This document shows, piece by piece, positions 43,527-50,595 of a stretch of DNA of 64,000 bases. The stretch is from an uncultured Acetobacteroides sp. (GTDB lineage Bacteria; Bacteroidota; Bacteroidia; Bacteroidales; ZOR0009). The DNA lies in assembly GCF_963678165.1 (NCBI RefSeq), contig NZ_OY782755.1:3353996-3417995 (forward strand), in the 5' to 3' direction. Both the position numbers and the translations under genes were made by a program. The notes below the pieces were generated by a model that saw only the letters and a program-made list of their open reading frames with translations, did not search any database and had not been told where the DNA came from. Positions within the stretch are counted from its first letter, which is position 1, and each line of letters begins with the position of its first letter.

Positions 43527-43891
43527 AATAATTATTTTTTAAAGTTTAGCATTTGGTCTGAAACGGCCTAAAACTAGAAGTTTTAATTAACACAACCAAA
43601 GAATTGCACAACTTTTTTTAGCTGCACAATAAGTTTTTTTTCTGGTATATGCCTCTGGTAGCGTATAAAGGTGTTTTAGGCTGAACTTTTTTTAAGCTTA
43701 TGGGTGCTAATGGTGGGGGAAAGTGGGTATATTTGGGGGCGGTTTCTGCTAGTTGCGGTCAGAAGACCGCTTTTTAGTAAAGACGAAGTTGCAGACTTCG
43801 CCTAGCCTTGAAAAGGTTTAAAACTAAGGCTAGCAGAGTTTACCCCTAGCAAGGAGTTTTCATTTTTAACTAGAAACACGAAATCAAAAAC
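43527..43891. other. Intergenic region before the A+T-rich patch
   Basis: 365 bases. The hairpin GCGGTC-AGAA-GACCGC followed by TTTTT at 43755-43775 looks like a plus-strand terminator, although no plus-strand gene precedes it. Otherwise no feature is visible. Confidence 0.5.
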
Positions 43892-44173
43892 ATGACTAAA
43901 TTAAAAATTAGAAAGATAGAATCTACACCCGAAGAAATTATCTCAAGAATTGATAAAATCATTGAAATATCAGAACAAATTCCCAACAGAGTGTACCTAG
44001 GAACATCCCTAAAAGAAATATGGAGTACACTTGGCATAAAAGAATTAGAATTTGGGGAATTGCGTTTTGAAAATAAAGAATTATTTGATGAATTATTTGA
44101 GATACACACCACACAGTATAGCGACGCTACAAAAACAATATTTAGAAGATCATTTTTAAGTAAAATCAAATAA
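43892..44173 (+). CDS. Small hypothetical protein, 93 residues
   Basis: A charged helical protein (MTKLKIRKIESTPEEIISRI to SFLSKIK) with no motif that I recognise. The A+T-rich codon use contrasts with the G+C-rich gene to its left, and the flanking sequences on both sides share a GGTTTCTGC...GCGGT...ACCGC pattern (43741 and 44189), as if inserted. It is likely a real gene because the frame has a clean ATG and consistent composition, but the function is unknown. Confidence 0.55.
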   Translation: MTKLKIRKIESTPEEIISRIDKIIEISEQIPNRVYLGTSLKEIWSTLGIKELEFGELRFENKELFDELFEIHTTQYSDATKTIFRRSFLSKIK

Positions 44174-44338
44174 ACTTATTTGTCTGTGGTTTCTGCGGTG
44201 CTAACCGCAATATATAATCACTATATTAAATGAAACTATGCTTTGCTAATCCTCATCAAGCCCTTATTGTGAGTTAAGCAGAGCCCTAATGAATAAGTAT
44301 AAATCGAAGTTTGCAAGAAAACAATAAACACAGTTAGA

Positions 44339-45457
44339 ATGCCTAAAAATTTACCATCTCCAAAACAATCTAGCAAAATAGATATCAAAGATATTCATCA
44401 AACACTATGGAAATGTAGAGATTTTGAACTTACATCATTATGGCAACGATCTATATTTTTAACTACACTTTTAGTGTTATGTTATACTGGATATGGATTT
44501 CTAATTTCAGCAATAGTAAATAAACAAGAAACGAATATAGTAATAATTAATGCTATAAAAAATTCATCACAAGTTCAAGATTCAAAGAGTCTCATATTAT
44601 TACATACCTCGGCCTTTTTTTTATCTATTATTTGAATTCTATTTTCATGCTTATGGATAGCAATGGCAAAAGGTTCTAAAGCATGGTACGAGAGATATGA
44701 GAAAACTATATATGCATTTGAAATGGATTATAGAAATATTGAAAATAGAGCAAAGCCTTATGCAGCATTTCAAGGCTATGATATGGTAAAAGAAAAAGAT
44801 AGGGCAGACGTTAACTCATCTCTGTTTTCCATGAATGGAGGAGCATACTCTCCTTCCAAAATAAATATTGCAATTGGACAGATATCTGCCTCAATATATT
44901 TAATAACATGTATTGTACATACAGTGTCACTATTTCAAATATTCAATACTTTTAGTGTAAACTACGTCTTAAATTCAAATTATTTTGTAATAAATTCAAT
45001 TTTAATATTTACTCCAATATTAATCATTACTCTATTATTAATATGGCATTGCGGTTGGCTCAAGAGTTCATGTATTGAAGAAGAAGATAATATATTAGAC
45101 TTTACTCCGATAGAAACAAAGGTGGATAACGAAAGTAGTAACAAGGAAGAGATTGACAGATTAAAGTCTAACTACTACCACGCATATATTAGAGTGCTAA
45201 AATTCATAAAAGAAGCACCAGATGGCACCATTATCCTTACTGCGGATAAAAAAGAACTCAAAGTAACATCAGCGCTTTTTAATATGTTAACATACTTGAT
45301 AGATGAGCAGAATAGACTGTTTAAAAAAAACAAAAATAAGAATAGGGTTAGCAACGATACGATTAGTCCAATTATCAACTTTAGAATGAAAAGCCATGAT
45401 GATATCTCAATTAAAAAACTGAATAAAATTTACAATCTGGCAAATAAGTGGTTTTAA
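44339..45457 (+). pseudogene. RipA-like membrane protein gene split by an in-frame TGA
   Basis: Two open frames, 44339-44635 (98 residues) and 44663-45457 (264 residues), are in the same reading frame, separated only by one TGA at 44633-44635. Read through, the protein of about 372 residues is continuous: TLWKCRDFELTSLWQRSIFL, a first helix, a second helix FLSII-stop-ILFSCLWIAMAKG, then SKAWYERYEKTIYAFEMDY, two more helices (about 215-245 and 262-280) and a charged tail. The conserved core resembles the RipA-family octameric membrane proteins, which usually have Gly at the stop position (GGA to TGA). It could be a nonsense mutation, a sequencing error, or recoding. Confidence 0.65.
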
Positions 45458-45548
45458 TCTGCGTCTACTAAGAATTCTGCTATGCTAAAATACAAATTAA
45501 AAATTCTGTTTGGCCCTCCGCTAGTCGTAGCATATAAGCACGAGGCTC

Positions 45549-45569
45549 GGCGGAATTTACAATTCCGCC
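45549..45569. repeat. Intergenic hairpin
   Basis: GGCGGAATT-TAC-AATTCCGCC, a perfect 9-base-pair stem. It lies downstream of the split gene; without a T-run it is not a clear terminator. Confidence 0.6.
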
Positions 45570-45631
45570 GAACTTAAATAGAGGTCTTAGTCCGCAGCAA
45601 AACGTAAGCATTAACAATTACACACACCGCC

Positions 45632-45844
45632 ATGAGAAAAAGCACAAGCGCCTTCGAATGGGTAAAGGCGAGAATATGGATTCTACTACTAATAGGGTTG
45701 ATGGTAATGAATTTCTGCTACCTGCTTGGCCGAGAGGGGAGCTTTAGCGAGGCCGCAAAGGCGGGGGTAAAAATGCTGCTGATATACCTTCCGATGCTGG
45801 CGTCCGTTTGGTTTTCATCGTATAGGCAGAGGCACCACAAGTAA
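45632..45844 (+). CDS. Small two-helix membrane protein
   Basis: 70 residues with two hydrophobic segments (about 14-32, RIWILLLIGLMVMNFCYLL, and 46-62, VKMLLIYLPMLASVWFSS) and a basic tail. No family recognised. It lies 36 bases upstream of the next gene on the same strand, and the two may be co-transcribed. Confidence 0.6.
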   Translation: MRKSTSAFEWVKARIWILLLIGLMVMNFCYLLGREGSFSEAAKAGVKMLLIYLPMLASVWFSSYRQRHHK

Positions 45845-45880
45845 TAGAGGTTGAAGTAACCAACGATAAAAGGAGACCTG

Positions 45881-46393
45881 ATGACGAAGCTGAGCATTGT
45901 TACACCCAATAGGAAGATCATTACCATTAGGATGGCATTTTTTGTACTAACGATAGCGCCAATTATTTTATCGGTTGTATTGAATATTGAATCCAGCTTT
46001 TATACTAATGTTTTTAATTCTACTTCATTTCTTTTCCTTTTAATCTGGCTATACACCATTTACGTTGTAAAGCCGTTTAGCGTAATTGGCAGCGTAGAGT
46101 TTCACACTAGCTACTTGACTACTATAATTCCTGCAAATGGTACTAGCGAAACAATAGCATATTCAGACATTACCCAGCTTGCATTTTACCATAATGAGAC
46201 AAAAGGCGATAGCTATAGTGGGGCTTATGTTGGTGTTGGTGCACTAAGAACAAAGGATGGAATAAACAACTACATAGACATCAATGGAAGGCGCTATCAG
46301 GTGGAAATAGAATCAAAAGCAAAGTTATTTTTAATGCGAAACACCATAGAGATGCTGCAAAGTAAAGGGGTAAATGCAGAGATTTATAAGTAA
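45881..46393 (+). CDS. Membrane protein with PH-like cytoplasmic domain
   Basis: 170 residues: two transmembrane helices (about 12-36 and 42-62), then a beta-rich region (VIGSVEFHTSYLTTIIPANG, then ISYSDITQLAFYHNE-like AYSDITQLAFYHNETKGDSY) that resembles a PH-like domain following a helical hairpin. An AGGAG ribosome site lies 6 bases before the ATG. Unknown function. Confidence 0.65.
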   Translation: MTKLSIVTPNRKIITIRMAFFVLTIAPIILSVVLNIESSFYTNVFNSTSFLFLLIWLYTIYVVKPFSVIGSVEFHTSYLTTIIPANGTSETIAYSDITQLAFYHNETKGDSYSGAYVGVGALRTKDGINNYIDINGRRYQVEIESKAKLFLMRNTIEMLQSKGVNAEIYK

Positions 46394-46395
46394 GC

Positions 46396-46483
46396 ACCTC
46401 GCTCCTACAACCATGTCCTCTGGCCTGATACAAGAATGGGCGGAGGCGGCAGAAAACAAAAGCGGAGGCGGAGCCTCATAGCC
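46396..46483. repeat. Dispersed 90-bp repeat, copy A
   Basis: Ordered as CTCGCTCCTACAACCA, CCTGATACAAGAATGGGCG, AAACAAAAGCGGAGGCGGAG. Similar copies occur at 46706-46805 and 47562-47655. Confidence 0.65.
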
Positions 46484-46705
46484 GTCAGCCCAAGAAGAAA
46501 AAGATTCTGCTAGCAGTATTGTATGCTCTAGTACGACCCGTATCGGGTCGGTATGGTTGCCAAGCTTCGATCTACAAACCTTAAATCCCTCTGGGATTTT
46601 TCGAACGAAAGCATAATGCCAGAGGCATTAAAGGTTTGTAGATAGGTGGATCATCATGGAATCACGACTCCGGAGGAGTCATTAAACCTTAGCCTGACGG
46701 CTATG

Positions 46706-46805
46706 AGCGCCCTCGCTCCGCTCCTTCGGCCAAGGCATCAGTCCTAATATAAAAAAGGCTGGAGACCGTAGAAAGCAAAAGCGGAGGCGGAGCCTAACAC
46801 TTAGC
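46706..46805. repeat. Dispersed 90-bp repeat, copy B
   Basis: Contains CTCGCTCCGCTCCTTCGGCC and AAGCAAAAGCGGAGGCGGAG. The region between copies A and B (46484-46705) holds further intergenic debris (GGAGGAGTCATTAAACC) and no gene. Confidence 0.6.
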
Positions 46806-46862
46806 AAAGCTTTGGATGCGTTTTTACGTTCGGTTGGGGCTAAAGCTTTGCATAGGATTACC

Positions 46863-46870
46863 TACATTTG
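46863..46870 (+). promoter_or_regulatory. Candidate -7 box for the beta-barrel gene
   Basis: TACATTTG matches TAnnTTTG, 28 bases before the ATG at 46899. No -33 TTG at the usual distance. Confidence 0.45.
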
Positions 46871-46898
46871 CACCTCCTAAAAATATATTACCTACAAA

Positions 46899-47531
46899 AT
46901 GAAAAGATTCATAATCGTTCCGCTAATGCTGGCATTTACCATTTCGGCCTTAGGGCAATCGTCGAAGCTAACCGTTGGGGTAGAATCAACCACCACCATC
47001 ACATCAATGCGCGGTAGCGATCCTAACGGCATCTTTACAAGCCAAATGGGCTTCGGAAGCGGGATCACCGCCAGCTACAGCATTCTTCCGCATCTTGCGA
47101 TTAGCACAGGACTTGGTTTTGAGAGGAAGGGTAGAAAAATGAAAGATATCTCGTATATGGATGACGAAGGAAATAAAGTAGCAACCAACGATCAGCGCTT
47201 CAACTTCGACTACCTCGTACTTCCCATTAAAGCTTCATTTCAGACAGGTGGAAAAATCAAAGGGTACATCAACGGAGGCCTTTTTGTGGGATACCTGCTA
47301 AAGTACTCGGAGGATTGGGATGGTGAAGATGTTCAGCCACTAGCTACGAACAGCGACTTTAAGCGAATCGATGGAGGCTTGACGGTGGGGGTTGGAGCTT
47401 TAATCCCTATCTATAAAAGGTTAATACTCGACGTTGGGGGTGTGGAGAACTTGGGACTATGCAACATTGCGGACAACAGCCTTAAGACAAACTCGGTAGG
47501 GTTGCTTGTAGGTCTTAAGTATTCCTTATAG
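46899..47531 (+). CDS. Outer-membrane beta-barrel protein (porin-family fold)
   Basis: 210 residues with a signal peptide (MKRFIIVPLMLAFTISALG then QSSKL) and eight-strand barrel features: alternating hydrophobic strands such as ITASYSILPHLAISTGLGFE, FNFDYLVLPIKASFQTGGKI and GYINGGLFVGYLLKY, and a final strand ending VGLLVGLKYSL. It fits the Bacteroidota outer_membrane_beta-barrel/PorT-like family. The role is unknown. Confidence 0.85.
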   Translation: MKRFIIVPLMLAFTISALGQSSKLTVGVESTTTITSMRGSDPNGIFTSQMGFGSGITASYSILPHLAISTGLGFERKGRKMKDISYMDDEGNKVATNDQRFNFDYLVLPIKASFQTGGKIKGYINGGLFVGYLLKYSEDWDGEDVQPLATNSDFKRIDGGLTVGVGALIPIYKRLILDVGGVENLGLCNIADNSLKTNSVGLLVGLKYSL

Positions 47532-47561
47532 AAAAGATGGGCTAACCTCGGCGAGTGGTGA

Positions 47562-47655
47562 GTCCTTGCTCCGCTCCTACAACCAAGGCCTATGTCCTGA
47601 TACAAGAATGGGCGGAGGCCGCAGTAAACAAAAGCGTAGGCTCCGCCTACGCTTA
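47562..47655. repeat. Dispersed 90-bp repeat, copy C, with perfect hairpin
   Basis: Follows the barrel gene. Ends with AAGCGTAGGC-TCC-GCCTACGCTT at 47632-47654, a perfect 10-base-pair stem that could terminate transcription. The same GCGTAGGC stem occurs at 54696-54724. Confidence 0.65.
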
Positions 47656-47758
47656 GCAGAGGAAAAGGGTGCTTACGCAAAGCTGAGGGCTTAGGCAAAA
47701 CCTCAACACAAAGCTACCGACAACAACAAGTATTCATAATAAATAGAAAACTTACACT

Positions 47759-48280
47759 ATGAGAAAAGCAGACGTTTACGAGCTAGGGGTAAAGCTATTT
47801 GGCATTTACCTGCTCTTTAAAGCCATCGACCTTACACGTGAGGTGCTTAGCTACCTTGTAATCCTTACAAAGAGCAGCGAAATGATGGACACTCCCGCAC
47901 AGACTGGCATATTCTGGATCAGCGTGCTTAACCTAGCCATAGTAGCCCTGGTTAGCTACCTATTTGTTTTTAGAACAAGGGCGGTAGCCAAGCACATCTG
48001 CAGCACTGCCGACTACGAGGAAAGCGCAAAGCTATCGACCGAAAAGCGCACCATCTACGAGATTGCCCTAACCCTAATGGGGCTGGTGGTTATCGTTTGG
48101 TTTCTACCCGACTTGGGGGTTAAGCTCAAATACCTGGCAACGCCTAAGCCCATGGGGATGCCTTGGATGGCTAACGATTGGGATGCCGTAGTGGCGCTAG
48201 GGGTAAAGGTGGTAGTTGCCTTCCTTGCCATCTGCTACTCGCGGACAATTGCCGGATTTCTGACCAAAGGGGGGAAATAG
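47759..48280 (+). CDS. Integral membrane protein, unknown function
   Basis: 173 residues with four likely transmembrane segments (about 10-30, 50-72, 100-120 and 143-163) and a cytoplasmic charged loop (RTRAVAKHICSTADYEESAK). No family recognised. A terminator hairpin lies 62 bases downstream. Confidence 0.7.
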   Translation: MRKADVYELGVKLFGIYLLFKAIDLTREVLSYLVILTKSSEMMDTPAQTGIFWISVLNLAIVALVSYLFVFRTRAVAKHICSTADYEESAKLSTEKRTIYEIALTLMGLVVIVWFLPDLGVKLKYLATPKPMGMPWMANDWDAVVALGVKVVVAFLAICYSRTIAGFLTKGGK

Positions 48281-48341
48281 CAGGTGGAGCCTTCATGGAC
48301 TTACCCCACAGTAAACCGCAAGCATATAGACAAGCAATAAT

Positions 48342-48376
48342 GAAGCGCAGCCCAAGGGGGTGCGCTTCACTTTTTT
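48342..48376 (+). terminator. Terminator with GAAGCGCA stem
   Basis: GAAGCGCA pairs with TGCGCTTC across an 11-base loop, followed by ACTTTTTTG. Related stems recur at 50278 and 52566. Confidence 0.85.
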
Positions 48377-48510
48377 GCTACCTGCTAATCGTAGAGTTGT
48401 AGCACAAGAATCAGCAAAGCTTTGAGCATTGTTGAAGGAAATAGTGTCTTAGCAGCAAGCCGGATCAGAGATTTCTCTTTTTTTAGGAGCTGCAGGTAAA
48501 CTCATCCGTA

Positions 48511-48637
48511 TTCACCCCCAACCCCCTAAAGGGGGCTACAGCGCAGCACGTATCGTAACCAGAAGCCGAATAGGAGTTCGAAATTCCCCATGATGGTTGA
48601 GCTGCGCGAAGTCCCCTTTAGGGGATTTAGGGGTGAA
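48511..48637. repeat. 127-bp MITE-like inverted repeat element
   Basis: Terminal arms pair over about 37 bases: left TTCACCCC...CCCCTAAAGGGG...GCGCAGC, right GCTGCGC...CCCCTTTAGGGG...GGGGTGAA. Each arm also has its own CCCCTAAAGGGG-type palindrome. The 53-base core has no open frame. Arms and size fit a non-autonomous or REP-derived element; no transposase is nearby. The rest of 48281-48787 holds the terminator above and nothing else recognisable. Confidence 0.7.
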
Positions 48638-48787
48638 TTCAACGTTTAGCATATCCAAAAAGTGAAACGAGCATGAATGCAGTAATTCAGCAAAGTTGAT
48701 GAAAGACTGCGATGCGAGTTGCATGTGACCACTAAAAAGACAATTACTTTCACATGAAATCCATGCAAATCGAATGCTTTGTTTTTC

Positions 48788-48825
48788 TTGATTTTTACGA
48801 AACAGGTTTCTATATTTGGAAACCT
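48788..48825 (+). promoter_or_regulatory. Toxin-antitoxin promoter with palindromic operator over the -7 box
   Basis: TTG at 48788-48790, a 20-base spacer and TATATTTG at 48811-48818. The -7 box is the exact loop of an inverted repeat AGGTTTC (48804-48810) / GAAACCT (48819-48825). A dimeric antitoxin bound there would block the promoter, the usual autoregulation of such operons. Confidence 0.7.
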
Positions 48826-48849
48826 ATTCGCACATAACCAGTTTAACCT

Positions 48850-49227
48850 ATGGAGAAACCGATTGAAGCCATTTTCCTACCGCAAGCGGAACGTTTCGTG
48901 GATAGGCTAGACGAGAAATCGAGGCGCAAGTTCTTTCAGGCAATTCGAAAAACGAAGGAAAGGTTAATTGGCCAATGGTTTACTAAACTGAAGGACAGCG
49001 ATGGGATCTACGAGTTTCGCATCGACGAAAGCGGTAAATTTTACAGGCTGTTCGCATTTTGGGATACCAAAGGCGAAAAGGAAAGCCTGATAGTAAGCAC
49101 CCATGGTATAGCCAAGAAATCCAACAAAACACCGAAGGAAGCAATACTAAAGGCCGAACAAATTAAGAAGGCATACTTTAAGGAGAAGAGGCTAGAGGAA
49201 GAGCGCAAAAACAGAAAAAAGCAATAA
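48850..49227 (+). CDS. HigB/RelE-superfamily toxin (Gp49-like, PF05973)
   Basis: A 125-residue putative mRNA interferase. The pattern AIFLPQAERFVDRLDEKSRR, FTKLKDSDGIYEFRIDESGK, FYRLFAFWDTKGEKESLIVS, HGIAKKSNKTP and AILKAEQIKKAYFK is typical of the phage-derived Gp49-like family, with the basic residues needed for ribosome-dependent RNA cleavage. The toxin gene comes first, as in higBA. It is followed 3 bases later by the antitoxin gene. Confidence 0.88.
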   Translation: MEKPIEAIFLPQAERFVDRLDEKSRRKFFQAIRKTKERLIGQWFTKLKDSDGIYEFRIDESGKFYRLFAFWDTKGEKESLIVSTHGIAKKSNKTPKEAILKAEQIKKAYFKEKRLEEERKNRKKQ

Positions 49228-49230
49228 TCC

Positions 49231-49554
49231 ATGGAAAAGAAGAAGTACACCACCCTAGAAGAATTGGAGGATAAGTACGTTGGTGAAGCCGGCACCCCCG
49301 AAAGAGAGCAATACGAGTTTGAGCTTAGCATGGAGATTCTTGGTGAAAAGCTCAAGAAGATGAGACTGGAAAGGAATCTCACGCAGGAGCAGCTGGGGAA
49401 ACTTATTGGCGTACAGAAGGCACAAATCTCGAAGCTGGAAAATGGAGCCAGCAGCGCAACGGTTGCAACAATAACCAAAGTTTTTAAAGCATTAAAGGCA
49501 AAGGTTAAGCTGCAGATAGAGATCGATGATGAATCGAAGATTGCAGTATCGTAA
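49231..49554 (+). CDS. HigA-type XRE-family antitoxin
   Basis: A 107-residue helix-turn-helix protein. The HTH (KKMRLERNLTQEQLGKLIGV, then QKAQISKLENGASSATVATI) lies at about 48-100. It should bind and neutralise the upstream toxin and, with it, repress the palindromic operator at 48804-48825. Spacing of 3 bases implies co-translation. Confidence 0.9.
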   Translation: MEKKKYTTLEELEDKYVGEAGTPEREQYEFELSMEILGEKLKKMRLERNLTQEQLGKLIGVQKAQISKLENGASSATVATITKVFKALKAKVKLQIEIDDESKIAVS

Positions 49555-49810
49555 AAAGAAAGGTCTTCTGCAAGCAAGATCTCAGCCTACTGCAAAAACA
49601 GTCAAAACCCCAATAGTCGAAGGCGTATACGACCGAGTGGAGGCTCAACTCAAGCTGTAAGCTAGCCAATGCTAAAGCACAGCGACCACCAGTAGCTGCG
49701 CTTTACTTTTTTGCTACTTTTGTTTGTGGTTAAAAGAGCTACCATCTGCTGTAGCACTGATAATACCACCGGCTTTTAAGCCATAGCAAATCTCAAACAA
49801 ACCGAATACT

Positions 49811-50254
49811 ATGAAAAGATTTCTACCGTTACTTGTAGCCGCGTTCCTACTCCTAGGATGCGAAGGGCCAATGGGGCCAATGGGACCTGATGGTCCAACC
49901 GGTGCTCCCGGCGAAGGAACCAGCTGGGATGTGTCGGAATGGACCGTAAACAAATGGACGCTTAGCGGAAACGTAGATGGGAATGGCTCGTATTACTATG
50001 CCGACTTGGCTATCCCAGAGCTCACATCGTTTATTGCCAACAAAGGAAATGTATTTGTATACAAATTTACCAACGACAACGTACAAGCTCCACTACCCTA
50101 CGTTACCCACAAGGCCGAAGGGAATGCCCTATGGACGGAGACATACGACTTCGACTTTACGCCAGGCTCTATAAGGGTGTACGTGCAGTACAGCGATTTC
50201 AAAACCTCCATTGTACCTCCAAGCAGCAGGTTTAGGGTGGTAATGAACTGGTAG
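49811..50254 (+). CDS. Lipoprotein with a short collagen-like segment
   Basis: 147 residues. A lipobox (FLLLGC, Cys near residue 17) is directly followed by the Gly-Pro-x repeats GPMGPMGPDGPTGAPGEG, then a beta-rich globular part (WTLSGNVDGNGSYYYADLAI). This arrangement recurs in Bacteroidota surface lipoproteins without known function. Five collagen-like triplets are too few for a stable triple helix on their own. Confidence 0.78.
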   Translation: MKRFLPLLVAAFLLLGCEGPMGPMGPDGPTGAPGEGTSWDVSEWTVNKWTLSGNVDGNGSYYYADLAIPELTSFIANKGNVFVYKFTNDNVQAPLPYVTHKAEGNALWTETYDFDFTPGSIRVYVQYSDFKTSIVPPSSRFRVVMNW

Positions 50255-50277
50255 AAATAGCATGCCTATCAATATAG

Positions 50278-50305
50278 AAGCGCAGCCCTAGGGTTGCGCT
50301 TTTCG
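50278..50305 (+). terminator. Terminator after the collagen-like lipoprotein gene
   Basis: AAGCGCAGCCC-TA-GGGTTGCGCTT with one G-T pair, then TTCG. Nearly identical to the one at 52566-52600. Confidence 0.87.
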
Positions 50306-50595
50306 TTTAGTGTTGCTTTTTCGCTTAATCAAATATCTAAAGGTCAAAATTTCTACTCCTTATCCAGCAACAGGCAAACGAAAGACTTAAAAAAGTACCT
50401 TTGCAAGCAGATTTGGGATGACATTGTAATTGTAGGTAAAATGTACAGGTGGCTGTTGCCCCCTTAGCCATTTGCATTAACTTGAATGAGGGGATATAGC
50501 AAACTGGCTAAGATTCCTCTTTTGGTCCATCAAACTTGTACCTCCGCCGCAACATTCGGTCCTCCTAAGAAAAATTTGTAAGGCTAGCAATCTAT
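50306..50595. other. Leader region of the LTA-synthase-like gene
   Basis: About 290 bases, including the -7 candidate at 50396-50403 and a predicted leader of nearly 190 bases. No hairpin or riboswitch consensus is recognisable in it. Confidence 0.4.
50396..50403 (+). promoter_or_regulatory. Candidate -7 box for the LTA-synthase-like gene
   Basis: TACCTTTG, an exact consensus match, about 193 bases before the ATG. A convincing -33 is missing. Confidence 0.4.

Noticed and set aside
44633-44635. Selenocysteine codon in the RipA-like gene
   Set aside because: No SECIS-like hairpin is evident after the TGA, and the family has Gly, not Cys, at this position.
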